Part shown: piece after piece, positions 56,089 to 64,000 of the stretch
How the letters are laid out: the number at the start of each line of letters is the position of its first letter
How positions within the stretch are numbered: position 1 is the stretch's first letter
Source of the DNA: Mycobacterium sp. URHD0025
GTDB lineage: Bacteria > Actinomycetota > Actinomycetes > Mycobacteriales > Mycobacteriaceae
Length of the DNA: 64,000 nucleotides
Assembly: GCF_000426065.1 (NCBI RefSeq)
Contig: NZ_AUEQ01000019.1
Span: forward strand, 61,194 to 125,193
Direction of reading: 5' to 3'
Position numbers and translations under genes: made by a program
The notes under the pieces: model-generated
Database searches by the model: none
Told to the model about the DNA's origin: nothing
The model's input: the letters and a program-made list of their open reading frames with translations, nothing else

Positions 56089-57573
56089 ATGAGCCCCGGG
56101 GAACACGAGGCGGTAATCGTCGGCGCGGGCTTCGCCGGCATCGGCGCTGCCATCCAGCTCAAACGGCTGGGCATCGAGGACTTCGTGATCGTGGATCGCG
56201 AGGCGGACCTCGGCGGCACCTGGTACGTCAACCACTACCCCGGCCTGGCCGTCGATGTCCCCACCACCACCTACTCGTACTTCTTCGAGCCGAATCCGAA
56301 CTGGTCACGCCTGTTCTCCACGGGCGCCGAGATCAAGCAATACGCCGACGATGTGGCCGACAAGTACGACGTGCGCCGCCACATCCGGTTCAGAACCTCG
56401 GTCGAAAGCGCCCGCTGGGATGAGGAGGCCTCGCGCTGGCGCGTCGCCCTGGCCGGCGGCGAGGTGCTCAGCGCGCGATTCCTGCTGACCGCCACCGGCT
56501 TCCTGTCCCAGCCGCACACTCCTGACGTTCCGGGCATCGCCGACTTCACCGGCACAGTCATCCACACCACCGACTGGGATGACAGCTACCGGCCCGACGG
56601 TCGCCGCATCGCCATCATCGGCACGGGCGCCACCGCGGTGCAGCTCATCCCGGAGTTGGCCCGCACGGCCGCGGATCTGACGGTCTACCAGCGCACCCCG
56701 ATCTGGGTGGTACCCAAGATCGACCTGAAGTTCTCGGCACGGGTCAAGACGTTGTTCGCCCGTGTTCCGCTGACCCAGCGCGCCGTTCGTGCCGTCACCG
56801 ACGCCATCTATGCCTTCATGGTCGATACGGCCGTGCTCAAGCACCGGTACTTCCGGCAGTTCAACATCGCCGCGGCCGATTTGGCCAAGCTGCACCGGTT
56901 CGTCTCGATCCGAGACCCCGAGCTACGCCGCAAGCTGACGCCGGACTACGACTTCGGCTGCAAGCGCCCGACATTCTCCAACGGCTACTACCGCACCTTC
57001 ACCAAACCGCACGTGCACTTGCAGGCCGACGGCATCAGACGGATAGAACCCGGGGCGATCGTCAACGCCGACGGCACCGAGACGGCCGTCGACACCCTGG
57101 TTCTGGCCACCGGGTTCGACCTGTGGGACGCCAACTTCCCGGCCATCGAGGTGATCGGGCGCGACGGGCGCAACCTCGGAAAGTGGTGGCGGGAAACCCG
57201 TTTCCAGGCCTACCAGGGTGTATCGATGCCGTACTTCCCGAACTACCTGAGCCTGGCGAGCCCCTACGCCTTCCTCGGCCTGAACTTCTTCAACACCATG
57301 GAGTATCAGATGCGCCTGATGGACCGGTTGTTCGGCGAGGTCGCGCGTCGCCGCGCCACCACGTTCGAGGTCACCGAAGAGGCCAACTCGCGGTATCTGG
57401 ACCGCATGACCGAGGCATTGGGCGATTCATTGTTCACCCTCGGGGACTGTGCATCGGCACGGTCGTACTATTTCAACCCGAGCGGCGAGGCAACGCTGCT
57501 CCGGCCGATGACGACCCGCCGGGCCGTCGCCGAAGCTTCACGATTCCCGTTGAGCGACTACACATTTGCCTGA
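56089..57573 (+). CDS. Baeyer-Villiger-type flavin monooxygenase
   Basis: A 494-aa FAD/NADPH monooxygenase. VIVGAGFAGIGAAIQLKRLG (FAD site, about 6-25), GGTWYVNHYPGLAVDVPTTTYSY (after the FAD domain), FTGTVIHTTDW (about residues 155-165, matching the BVMO fingerprint F-x-G-x3-H-x3-W exactly), IIGTGATAVQLIPELA (NADPH site, G-x-G-x-x-A) and LVLATGFD are all present. It would oxidise a ketone to an ester or lactone. It lies between a P450 and a 89-aa membrane protein, 42 and 16 bp away, with a palindromic operator at its start. Confidence 0.93.
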   Translation: MSPGEHEAVIVGAGFAGIGAAIQLKRLGIEDFVIVDREADLGGTWYVNHYPGLAVDVPTTTYSYFFEPNPNWSRLFSTGAEIKQYADDVADKYDVRRHIRFRTSVESARWDEEASRWRVALAGGEVLSARFLLTATGFLSQPHTPDVPGIADFTGTVIHTTDWDDSYRPDGRRIAIIGTGATAVQLIPELARTAADLTVYQRTPIWVVPKIDLKFSARVKTLFARVPLTQRAVRAVTDAIYAFMVDTAVLKHRYFRQFNIAAADLAKLHRFVSIRDPELRRKLTPDYDFGCKRPTFSNGYYRTFTKPHVHLQADGIRRIEPGAIVNADGTETAVDTLVLATGFDLWDANFPAIEVIGRDGRNLGKWWRETRFQAYQGVSMPYFPNYLSLASPYAFLGLNFFNTMEYQMRLMDRLFGEVARRRATTFEVTEEANSRYLDRMTEALGDSLFTLGDCASARSYYFNPSGEATLLRPMTTRRAVAEASRFPLSDYTFA

Positions 57574-57589
57574 TCAGAGAGGATCACAC

Positions 57590-57859
57590 ATGGCAGAGGG
57601 CAACAACTCCAAGCTGGTCAAGCTCGCCGGCCTCGGCCTGGCAGGCGCCGGTGTCTCACATTTCGTGAAGCCGCAGCTGTTCGAGTCGATCACCAAGCCT
57701 GCGTTCCCCAACGACACGCAGAAGCACATCTACACCAACGGCGGCATCGAGACCGCGATCGGCCTGGGGCTCCTCCTGCCCAAGACCCGCAAGCTCGCCA
57801 CCATCGGCACGCTCGGATATCTGGCCTACCTGGCCGGCAACGCCGTCCGTAACCGGTAA
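57590..57859 (+). CDS. Small membrane protein, DoxX-like
   Basis: An 89-aa protein with two hydrophobic segments (LVKLAGLGLAGAGVSHFV, about 9-26; GGIETAIGLGLLLPKTRKLATIGTLGYLAYLAGNAV, about 51-86). The HFV-KPQLFESITKPAFP turn and the IETAIG...GYLAYLAGN pattern resemble short DoxX-type proteins of mycobacteria. GAGAGG lies before the ATG. It follows the monooxygenase by 16 bases and so shares its transcript. Its last 34 bases overlap the convergent TetR gene. Function unknown. Confidence 0.8.
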   Translation: MAEGNNSKLVKLAGLGLAGAGVSHFVKPQLFESITKPAFPNDTQKHIYTNGGIETAIGLGLLLPKTRKLATIGTLGYLAYLAGNAVRNR

Positions 57860-59073
57860 CGGCCCAGCAGGGTCAGATCGATCATCACGGCGACGACGGC
57901 CCGGGCCTGCTCCGAATTCTGATAATTCATGAGCCGGCCCAGGTCGATCACCAAAGCCATCGCGGCATGAACCGCGAAGCGCGCCTGACCGACACTCCAC
58001 TCGGGGCGCACCGGCATGACGACCTCGACCCACGATTCCACGGCCGCACGCTGCAGGTCCCGCAGGATCTTCTGGTCGGCGGGCGTCATGTTCAAGCGTT
58101 CCGTGTAATAGACGTAGTCGAGTTCGGGCCGGTCGAACGATCGGGCCACGTAGTCGTCGATGAGAGCGCCCAGCGCCTGTTCGGGGTCCTCGGCCGCGCC
58201 GAGTACTTCGGACATGTCCGCCGACAGCCGGTCGGCGGCGCGCCGGAAGCCGGCGGCCAGGATGTCGGATTTGCCCGAGAAGTACCGATAGATACCCGAG
58301 GCGGGCATGCCGACAGCTGCGGCGATGTCCTCCATCGTGGTGTCGCGATACCCGTTCTGGTTGAACAGCCGCATCGATTCGGTCAGCAGCGCTTCGTATT
58401 TCGTCGGGTTGGCAACCGCCGGCGGCGGCGTCACCGCCTCGGTCGGGTTCGGGAACTCGGGCAGCTCGGCGGCCAGCACGATGTCGCAGATGTCGGCGAG
58501 CAGTGCGCGAATCTGGGTGGCGGGCAATTTGGACCGATGATCGACGACGCTGCCGACCACACCGAGCACCGCCGTCGACAAGGTCCAGCGGGCCCGCGAG
58601 CTGAGTTCGGGCCGCAATTCCATCAGCGGCCGGTGTATCCGGCGGTGCACCGTGCGCACCTGCGCGTCCAGCGTGCTCTGGTCATCGCCTCGCAGATAGC
58701 GCGCCTCCCATCGGTACAACCCGCCGGATTCACGGTTTGCCAGAGCGGTGTCGCTCAGAGCGGCGACCAGGCGGCGCAACTGCTCACGCGGGTCCCCATC
58801 TGTCTCCTCAGCAAACGCTGTCCCGTCGACAAGTTGCTGGCTGAGATTGAGAACAGCGTCCCGGAACAATTCGTACTTGCTCGAATAGTGCCGGTACAAC
58901 GCGGCTGCGGAGATCCCGACGCGCGAGGCGATGGCCTCCATGCTCACACCGTGATATCCCAGGGCACTGAAAGACTCCGCCGAGGCCCGCGCTATCTGGG
59001 CCTTTCGGTCTTTCGGACGACGTCGCACACCTTTGGCACCACTGTCGATCGACCGGGGCGAGATGCGCGCCAT
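57826..59073 (-). CDS. Double-headed TetR regulator (two fused TetR units)
   Basis: A 415-aa protein with two complete TetR units. Unit 1: helix-turn-helix VSMEAIASRVGISAAALYRHYSSKYELFRDAV (about 43-75) plus a ligand domain to about 205. Unit 2: TTMEDIAAAVGMPASGIYRYFSGKSDILAAGF (about 245-277) plus its own ligand domain. Ordinary TetR proteins are about 200 aa and dimerise; this chain may fold as an intramolecular dimer. The linker is Pro-rich (PNPTEAVTPPPAVANP). It is convergent with the P450/monooxygenase set and may control it. A basic N-terminal tail (KGVRRRPKDRK) may contact DNA. Confidence 0.9.
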   Translation of the reverse strand: MARISPRSIDSGAKGVRRRPKDRKAQIARASAESFSALGYHGVSMEAIASRVGISAAALYRHYSSKYELFRDAVLNLSQQLVDGTAFAEETDGDPREQLRRLVAALSDTALANRESGGLYRWEARYLRGDDQSTLDAQVRTVHRRIHRPLMELRPELSSRARWTLSTAVLGVVGSVVDHRSKLPATQIRALLADICDIVLAAELPEFPNPTEAVTPPPAVANPTKYEALLTESMRLFNQNGYRDTTMEDIAAAVGMPASGIYRYFSGKSDILAAGFRRAADRLSADMSEVLGAAEDPEQALGALIDDYVARSFDRPELDYVYYTERLNMTPADQKILRDLQRAAVESWVEVVMPVRPEWSVGQARFAVHAAMALVIDLGRLMNYQNSEQARAVVAVMIDLTLLGRYRLRTALPAR

Positions 59074-59169
59074 TCCGTCACACTAACGGACCGAACAGCC
59101 GGGTCAAAATGGTGGTTCCACCGAGAATAGGCATTAACATAGACGGCAATAACGCCGGACGGGGGTCGC

Positions 59170-59394
59170 GTGCTTGCCAGGTTGCGGAGGTTGCTGGCCT
59201 ACCAGGTGGCGTTCGGCGAACTGATCGTGGTTGCTGTGGTGCTGGGTGTGCCGTACCTGCTCGTCGGCATCTTCTGGTCCGGCACACACACAGACCATCT
59301 GCAATCGATGGGCGGCCTCGACGCGGTGGTGTCCTTCCTGGGGGCCATGGTTTCGTGGCCGGTGTTGTTGTTCACCGACGTATGTATGACGTGA
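59170..59394 (+). CDS. Small two-helix membrane protein
   Basis: A 74-aa protein with GTG start (VLARLRRLLAYQVAFGELIVVAVVLGVPYLLVGIFW). Two helices at about 14-36 and 51-68 are separated by SGTHTDHLQSMGGLDAV. No family is recognised; similar short membrane proteins are common in mycobacteria. The stop lies inside ATGACGTGAAGT, which forms a distant inverted repeat with 59505-59516. It is transcribed away from the TetR gene and toward the kinase gene's end. Confidence 0.7.
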   Translation: MLARLRRLLAYQVAFGELIVVAVVLGVPYLLVGIFWSGTHTDHLQSMGGLDAVVSFLGAMVSWPVLLFTDVCMT

Positions 59395-59516
59395 AGTGAC
59401 AAGGCCGGGCAGCTGGCCGAACCGGCGACGTGGCGGGGTCGCTGAACTGTCGCCAACGGGCCCGGCATCGCTCCCCGGTGCGAACCAGCGGCAAGGTGAT
59501 GCGTACTTCACGTCAT
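59386..59516. repeat. Distant 12-bp inverted repeat
   Basis: ATGACGTGAAGT (59386-59397) and ACTTCACGTCAT (59505-59516) are perfect reverse complements with 107 bases between them. The left arm contains the end of the small membrane-protein gene; the right arm is in the convergent spacer. It could be a long stem at the ends of convergent messages or a pair of regulator sites. Confidence 0.6.
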
Positions 59517-59553
59517 TCGCCCGGGGGCAGCAACTCCGCATCACTCAAATACG

Positions 59554-61239
59554 TTACGCCGGAATCCTTCCCGCGATTTTCTGCAGGATCTCCGCCGCTT
59601 GGTGGACCACACCGGTTCGGCAGGCCATCACGTCGACAACCACATTGTTGCGGACGCCCAGCGCCCGCTGGCAGTCAAAGCCGTCCGGGCGGTTTACCAA
59701 GAGCGCCACAGTATTGTCGTCGACGGACTCCACCGAGCTGAAGGTGTGCGCGGTCGTGGTGGCGTTCGAGGTGGCCATTAGGGTCTTGCCTGCGCATTGC
59801 CGCCAGATCAGCCGCTCGTTGCGCAGCAGCTTCTGGGCCGCCGCGGCGTCGGGAAAGGCGATCACGGCCTGGACGACGATGGCACCCACGCCAGTCGGGG
59901 GTACCAGGATCTGTTCGACGGCCGCCTTCCAGTCCAACGCCTCGTAGGCAAGGTGCTGAGCGGGCCTCAACGCGGAGACGCACTCCTTGAGGTCGACAGC
60001 GCCGGACGAATCGTCCTGGATTGCGGTGAGAGTTCGGTCGACTATCAGCTCGGGCACTCCGACGAGCTCGGCCGCCTGCTCGGTGGGCAGAAGCAACCCG
60101 CTCAGCGCCGCGTTCGGCACGGGGGTGGACGACGTCGACGTCGGTTGGGACGTACCGGCGCTCGTCGACGCCGGCAGTGGCGGTTCTGATCGTGACGTCA
60201 GCGCCCATGCCGCTACGCCGCCGCCGAGCAGCACCACGACCGCGGCGACCGCCATCGCCGCGGGGAGCTTGCCGCGACTTCGGGCCGGCTGAGGCATAAC
60301 GTAAGCGGGCTGCGGTGTGTGGCTGAGTTGGGTCGGTGCGCCGGTCGGGTGCCTCGGGTACCAGGTTGCGGTCTCCGTGGGTTGCTGCGGTGCGGCGTCG
60401 GTGCCGGCGAGAGCTTGCAAGGCTGCCTCCGCCAATTCGCGGGCGCTGGCGAATCGTTGTGCTGGGTCCTTGGCCATCGCTTTGGCGATGACCCAGTCCA
60501 TCTGAGGTGACAGCCAGGGAGCCACCTCCGTGACCCTCGGTGGCGGCTGATTCAGGTGAGCGGCCATCACCGCCGCGGCGCCGTCGGCTTGGAAATATGG
60601 GCTCTTGCCGGTGAGCAGCCGAAACAGTGAGCAGCCCAATGAGTACAAGTCGGCACGGCCATCAAAGTCAGTGCCGGACAACACTTCTGGAGCGGCGAAT
60701 GCCAGGGTTGCCATTACGGAGCCAGTGGAGGTCAATCCCACGTCGCCCAGGGCGCGGGCGATACCGAAATCTGCGAGCAGCACACGCTCCTCGCCACCGA
60801 CCGACTCGGACAGCAGGAAGTTGGCCGGCTTGATGTCTCGATGCACAACCCCTCGATGATGGGCGTAGTCGAGCGCTTTGGCGACCTCGCTGATGGTCCG
60901 CACGGCCCGTTGCGGATTCATGGTGCCGGCCCTCTGTGCAGCGTCGGCATCGGTTCCCTCGACGTATTGCATCGCGATCCACAATTGACCGTCGAACTCG
61001 CCACGCTGATGAACCGAAACGATGTTGGGGTGGTCGAGCGCCGCGGCAACATCGGCCTCGCGCACGAATCGAGCGCGAAAGGCAGGGTCGCTCGACAGTT
61101 GAACGCTCAGCACCTTGATGGCTTCGCTGCGCGGCAAGTCCGGGTTTCGCGCCAGGTAGACGGTGCCCATCCCCCCGACGCCGAGAAGACGTTCGATCCG
61201 GTACCCGGCAAAGACCGAATTGATGGGTAGATCTGACAT
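59554..61239 (-). CDS. Membrane Ser/Thr protein kinase with PknH-type sensor
   Basis: A 561-aa kinase. GVGGMGTVY (20-28), the ATP-site Lys in AIKVL (about 42), HRDIKPANFLL (about 135) and DFGIA make the kinase domain (about 13-275). A Pro/Gln-rich linker follows and one helix AMAVAAVVVLLGGGVAAWAL (about 325-350). The extracellular part is a PknH_C-like domain with four Cys (KECVSALRPA, WRQCAGKTL, FDCQRALGV, VMACRTGVV). It would sense an envelope signal. It is divergent from a DUF7373-like gene across 318 bp. Substrate unknown. Confidence 0.93.
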   Translation of the reverse strand: MSDLPINSVFAGYRIERLLGVGGMGTVYLARNPDLPRSEAIKVLSVQLSSDPAFRARFVREADVAAALDHPNIVSVHQRGEFDGQLWIAMQYVEGTDADAAQRAGTMNPQRAVRTISEVAKALDYAHHRGVVHRDIKPANFLLSESVGGEERVLLADFGIARALGDVGLTSTGSVMATLAFAAPEVLSGTDFDGRADLYSLGCSLFRLLTGKSPYFQADGAAAVMAAHLNQPPPRVTEVAPWLSPQMDWVIAKAMAKDPAQRFASARELAEAALQALAGTDAAPQQPTETATWYPRHPTGAPTQLSHTPQPAYVMPQPARSRGKLPAAMAVAAVVVLLGGGVAAWALTSRSEPPLPASTSAGTSQPTSTSSTPVPNAALSGLLLPTEQAAELVGVPELIVDRTLTAIQDDSSGAVDLKECVSALRPAQHLAYEALDWKAAVEQILVPPTGVGAIVVQAVIAFPDAAAAQKLLRNERLIWRQCAGKTLMATSNATTTAHTFSSVESVDDNTVALLVNRPDGFDCQRALGVRNNVVVDVMACRTGVVHQAAEILQKIAGRIPA

Positions 61240-61557
61240 GTGCGCTGACCCCTAAGCGTTGCCCGTTCGTCGCAATATTTGCACAAGTCGCGGCCGGTAT
61301 ACGACTGCTACGGGCTTCGGCCGCATCAGAGGAAGTCCTCGATCAAAGTGGTCGGTGCAGTGGATAAACACTGCACAACCCGCGCGCTCGTAGGTGAAAA
61401 TTGGTGTCGATAGGTGCCCCTACCACCGGCATACAATTCCCCTGCGGGTTCGGCGAGACTCCAGGACGCGCGCTGAAGGACGTCGGCACCGCATTCGCTG
61501 CCGCCTCGTCTGCTCGGATAACGACGCACGCCCCATCGACCGTACAAGCGAGGACAG
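61240..61557. other. 318-bp divergent spacer
   Basis: No gene seen. It holds the kinase promoter region (leftward), a GTGCAGTG...CACTGCAC palindrome (61355-61376) and a TACAAT hexamer (61432-61437), possibly the -10 of the rightward gene, though its -35 is weak. Confidence 0.5.
61355..61376. promoter_or_regulatory. 8-bp-arm palindrome, operator candidate
   Basis: GTGCAGTG, six bases (GATAAA), then CACTGCAC form a perfect inverted repeat between the divergent kinase and DUF7373-like genes. It lies 115 bases from the kinase start and 181 bases from the other. Confidence 0.45.
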
Positions 61558-62913
61558 TTGAGCTACCAAGGGCCGCCGAGCCACCAAGGATTTCCGAACC
61601 ATGGGAACCAGCCGGATCCGTGGGCCCCCACGATTTCAGCGAACCCGCCGCGGCCACCACGGCGCCGCAAACCGCTGATTGCCGCTGCGGCAGTGATTCT
61701 CGTCGTGGCAGTGGCCGCAGGTGTCGGCATCTGGCGACTCAGCGGCCGCAGCAGTGACTCCAGCAAGACCGCAACGAGCGAGGACACTGGCCCGAAGATC
61801 GACCTCAGCAGCCTCGACATCGGTCACTACGATGTCAAACCACGCGACTTTCAAGGCGCTACCACCAAGGCCGAAGGTCGCAACCTCGAAGCGTTCAATC
61901 TGGCCGAGGGTGTGGCACTTCCTCCCGACGTCGTCCCCACCCTGACCTATCTCCAAGGTGTGCCGACTCCAGAACCCGCTACGGCAGCAGCGGCCATGTC
62001 GGCGAGCGGCCAGCCGGTGGTGCAGCCCGTACTTGAGAAGCACGCCATGATCTCGGGTTACCTGATTCAGGGATTTCCCAAGCCCGTGCGGGAGTTTGTC
62101 CGAGCGCCGGCACCTCCGTTGCTGAACATCTTGGTGACCAGTTTCCCGAGCGCCGACAGCGCAACACGGGCCGCAGCGGAGATGGACGCCACCGACAGCG
62201 CGGTGAACGCCGAGAATGTCACCGTCCCCATCCCGAACTACCCCGACGCGCACGCCCACTACCGGCCGGGCTTTTCGACGATCGGCGCCACGATGGCCCG
62301 AGATGACGAAGTGGTCTCCATCAGCTTCGCCGATGTGCCGGGAACCACGGCCGAGCTTCTGGGAGCTCAAGTCTCGAGGATCCTCGATGTTCAGGTGCCC
62401 CTGATGGACCAGCTCATCAGCAACCCCGAAGCTGGGCTCACCATGCTGACGGCCGACCCGGATCACATGGTCAGTCGCCTTCTCATCGACGGGAAGACAC
62501 CGCCATTCGGTACCCAGCTGCAGAGCCTGGGAGCGCATGCGTCCACGTTGTGCGCCAGCTCCCCCGTGATCCAACAGAACCTGTTCGGAAAGGCCGGAGT
62601 CGACCGATGCGCCGGAATGTCGGGCGGCACAGTGATGCGAACGCGCGATGAAGCAGCAGCCAAAGAACTCCTGCACACCACGTTCGAGGCAGAAAGCGCC
62701 GAATACGTCGATCATCAGATCACCACGCCGCAGGGCGTACCCGACGTCATCTGCTCTGAGCAGAAGCCGGCGTTCTGGAAGGACAACGCCAACGCTCGGT
62801 TCAACTGCAGCCTGAGCTACGGCCGCTATGTCGCGGCCGTATCGAGCAACGAGGAACTCGACGTTCGCCAACGCGCAGCCGCCCAGTACGCACTCCTGGT
62901 GAACAACGACTGA
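61558..62913 (+). CDS. DUF7373-like exported or membrane-anchored protein
   Basis: A 451-aa protein with TTG start (LSYQGPPSHQGFPNH); AGGA lies just upstream. A short Pro-rich N-terminus (about 30 residues) leads to one helix (KPLIAAAAVILVVAVAAGVGIWRLS, about 37-61). The large outer domain begins IDLSSLDIGHYDVKPRD and has ILVTSFPSADSATRAAAEMD and LMDQLISNPEAG. These features are characteristic of the mycobacterial DUF7373 group, usually lipoproteins; here a helix replaces the lipobox. It contains four Cys, of which LCASS and RCAGMS are near each other. It is divergent from the PknH-like kinase and may be its partner; that is inferred from position. Confidence 0.72.
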   Translation: MSYQGPPSHQGFPNHGNQPDPWAPTISANPPRPPRRRKPLIAAAAVILVVAVAAGVGIWRLSGRSSDSSKTATSEDTGPKIDLSSLDIGHYDVKPRDFQGATTKAEGRNLEAFNLAEGVALPPDVVPTLTYLQGVPTPEPATAAAAMSASGQPVVQPVLEKHAMISGYLIQGFPKPVREFVRAPAPPLLNILVTSFPSADSATRAAAEMDATDSAVNAENVTVPIPNYPDAHAHYRPGFSTIGATMARDDEVVSISFADVPGTTAELLGAQVSRILDVQVPLMDQLISNPEAGLTMLTADPDHMVSRLLIDGKTPPFGTQLQSLGAHASTLCASSPVIQQNLFGKAGVDRCAGMSGGTVMRTRDEAAAKELLHTTFEAESAEYVDHQITTPQGVPDVICSEQKPAFWKDNANARFNCSLSYGRYVAAVSSNEELDVRQRAAAQYALLVNND

Positions 62914-63088
62914 GCCCCAGCTTGGGAATCACCGGCGACTACTTGACACCTAGTTCCCGCCTATCGCACCGCCGGGCTGACGACCAAGCTCAGTCGCATC
63001 ATCTGTCATAAAGGCATCCCGGTGGCATTCCGATTGAGACGATGACGCCCGTTTTGAGAAGCTACATATGCGACGTGAAGGGGGAACG

Positions 63089-63415
63089 GTGAGTTTTCGA
63101 GCCGTCTATATCGGGATCGCCGGGGCCGTGGTGTTGGCCATCGGGTTGTATCTGTTGAGCCTGCCGGTATATCTGGACGACTTCGATCAGTTCGGCATGC
63201 AGATCCCCTGCGGCTCGGGCTACGCGGCCCACCTCGTTCAGGCGGGCGCGGCAGGCCAGGAGTACGTGGACAAGTGCGGCTCGGCGCTGATGATGCGCCG
63301 GCTGTGGACCATCCCGGTGGCTGCGCTCGGCGCGCTGGCCTTGATCGCGGTGCTGTTCCGCGCCGCCACGTCGTCGGCGCACGAGACGCTGCTGCCCAAT
63401 CGCGATATGCACTGA
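63089..63415 (+). CDS. Small two-helix membrane protein with extracellular Cys pair
   Basis: A 108-aa protein. Helices at about 7-25 (IGIAGAVVLAIGLYLLSLPVYL) and 76-96 (IPVAALGALALIAVLFRAA) flank an outside loop with two Cys (QIPCGSGYAAHL, DKCGSALMMRR), likely disulfide-bonded. GTG 63089 is preferred because GAAGGGGGA lies before it; ATG 63068 would add seven residues. It resembles small membrane proteins found widely in mycobacteria, function unknown. A hairpin follows at 63426. Confidence 0.75.
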   Translation: MSFRAVYIGIAGAVVLAIGLYLLSLPVYLDDFDQFGMQIPCGSGYAAHLVQAGAAGQEYVDKCGSALMMRRLWTIPVAALGALALIAVLFRAATSSAHETLLPNRDMH

Positions 63416-63425
63416 TATGGGGTAG

Positions 63426-63452
63426 GTCTGGGCGGCCACGGTTGCCCCAGAC
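63426..63452 (+). terminator. Hairpin after small membrane protein gene
   Basis: GTCTGGG (63426-63432) pairs with CCCAGAC (63446-63452) with an inner GC and loop CCACGG. It is 11 bases after the stop and has no U-tract, a form common at mycobacterial gene ends. Confidence 0.5.
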
Positions 63453-63561
63453 ATCGATGACAGTTCGTCGTTGCGAGTCCGTCAGCCACGGTGGTGTGGT
63501 GCCGTCGCCACCGGCTGCGCGCACTTTTCATGAGTCAACGCGTCGCCGTTCTTGTCGGTGG

Positions 63562-63577
63562 TCGAATGTATGTTCGA
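63562..63577 (+). promoter_or_regulatory. SOS box (LexA operator)
   Basis: TCGAATGTATGTTCGA differs by one base from the mycobacterial LexA consensus TCGAAC-N4-GTTCGA. It ends four bases before the ATG of the DUF222 gene. SOS boxes are known at 13E12-family genes of M. tuberculosis. Confidence 0.8.
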
Positions 63578-63580
63578 TTC

Positions 63581-64000
63581 ATGGAGGCGGGTGTGGGCGA
63601 GGCGGTGGCGGGGTTGCGGGCCGCGTTCGACGCCTTTGCCGCCTGTGATGTCGGGGCGTTGACCCGCGCTGAGGTGCTGGCGGTGCTCGACGAGTACGAG
63701 ACCTTGATGTGTCAGTTGCCGGGGCCGTTGCATCGGCTGCTGGCCCAGCTGCAAGCCGAGACCACGCCGCGGGAGTTGGGTGCCAAATCGTGGAACGCGG
63801 TGCTGCGGATTAGGTGGCGGCTGTCGTCTGCTGAGGCCGGGCGGCGCCTGGCCGAGGCGGCGGTGTTGGGGCCGCGGCGTGCGCTGACCGGGGAACCGTT
63901 GGCGCCGGTGTTGCCGGTGGTGGCTGCCGCCCAAAATGCTGGGTTGCTCACTGGTGATCACGTCAAAGTGCTGCGCGACGCGGTGGACGATCTGCCCGGG
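63581..64000 (+). CDS. DUF222/HNH endonuclease (13E12 family), 5' part
   Basis: The first 140 codons of a gene that runs off the right edge. MEAGVGEAVAGLRAAFDAFAACDVGALTRAEVLAVLDEYETLMCQLPGPLHRLLAQLQAETTPRELGAKSWNAVL is the standard DUF222 N-terminus of mycobacterial REP13E12-type proteins, whose C-terminal HNH nuclease domain would lie past 64000. The repeat of acidic and Leu residues, and LRIRWRLSSAEAGRRLAEAAVLGPRRALTGEPLAPVLP, fit. These multi-copy genes sit in mobile or repeated elements. An SOS box overlaps the start region. Confidence 0.88.
   Translation, partial: MEAGVGEAVAGLRAAFDAFAACDVGALTRAEVLAVLDEYETLMCQLPGPLHRLLAQLQAETTPRELGAKSWNAVLRIRWRLSSAEAGRRLAEAAVLGPRRALTGEPLAPVLPVVAAAQNAGLLTGDHVKVLRDAVDDLPG

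Noticed and set aside
59110..59122. GGTGG-TT-CCACC as a terminator or operator
   Set aside because: Arms of five bases with a two-base loop are too short to fold well, and it lies upstream of a gene without other support.

Overview
The window is chromosomal DNA of a high-GC actinobacterium, almost certainly a Mycolicibacterium-type (rapid-growing) mycobacterium. The evidence is a 541-residue GroEL2 with a GGMGGMDF tail and two CIRCE operators, the moeA2-psd-pssA-ATPase block, a virR/sodC/def/xthA/thiC/thiD series in the order of the M. tuberculosis Rv0420c-Rv0440 region, ESX (type VII) substrate-like genes, F420-type oxidoreductases, and a DUF222/HNH (13E12-type) gene preceded by an SOS box. 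No rRNA, tRNA, CRISPR array or intact insertion sequence was seen.

Layout. 1-6.4 kb: partial DinB gene, a Ser/Thr kinase plus a membrane protein related to the kinase's own extracellular domain, then small metabolic enzymes. 6.4-8.3 kb: groEL2 with double CIRCE and a terminator. 8.3-21.4 kb: accessory block between groEL2 and moeA2 (polysaccharide deacetylase, F420-type enzyme/TetR pair, SDR, cupin, helicase, large secreted protein, HAD phosphatase, PH-domain pair with a HAD lipoprotein, second SDR). 21.4-26.4 kb: conserved moeA-psd-pssA-Cdc48-like ATPase. 26.4-41 kb: insertion relative to M. tuberculosis, carrying a repeat-rich spacer, an orphan EspE-like/EspC-like gene pair with a membrane protein, a TetR/SRPBCC group, a FAD monooxygenase and a complete mrp (mnh) Na+/H+ antiporter operon. 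41-47.3 kb: return to synteny (LonSB protein, YbdK ligase, sodC, virR, DUF3263 gene, def, GNAT gene, xthA). 47.4-50.6 kb: LOG protein, methyltransferase, MFS exporter ending in a tandem repeat. 50.9-54.6 kb: TPP-riboswitch-controlled thiC-thiD-hydrolase-membrane protein operon. 54.6-59.1 kb: P450, Baeyer-Villiger-type monooxygenase, small membrane protein and a double-headed TetR. 59.2-64 kb: second Ser/Thr kinase with PknH-type sensor, DUF7373-like protein and a DUF222 gene cut by the window end.

The most unusual items are: the orphan T7SS-substrate cassette (27.4-29.4 kb); a 35-bp tandem repeat between mrpD and mrpE that makes two identical 11-codon mini-ORFs coupled by stop/start overlaps, with an inverted copy upstream of mrpA; a 27-bp tandem repeat that copies the C-terminal codons and stop of the MFS exporter; and two intergenic hairpins (11.75 and 16.55 kb) whose stems differ by compensatory base changes.
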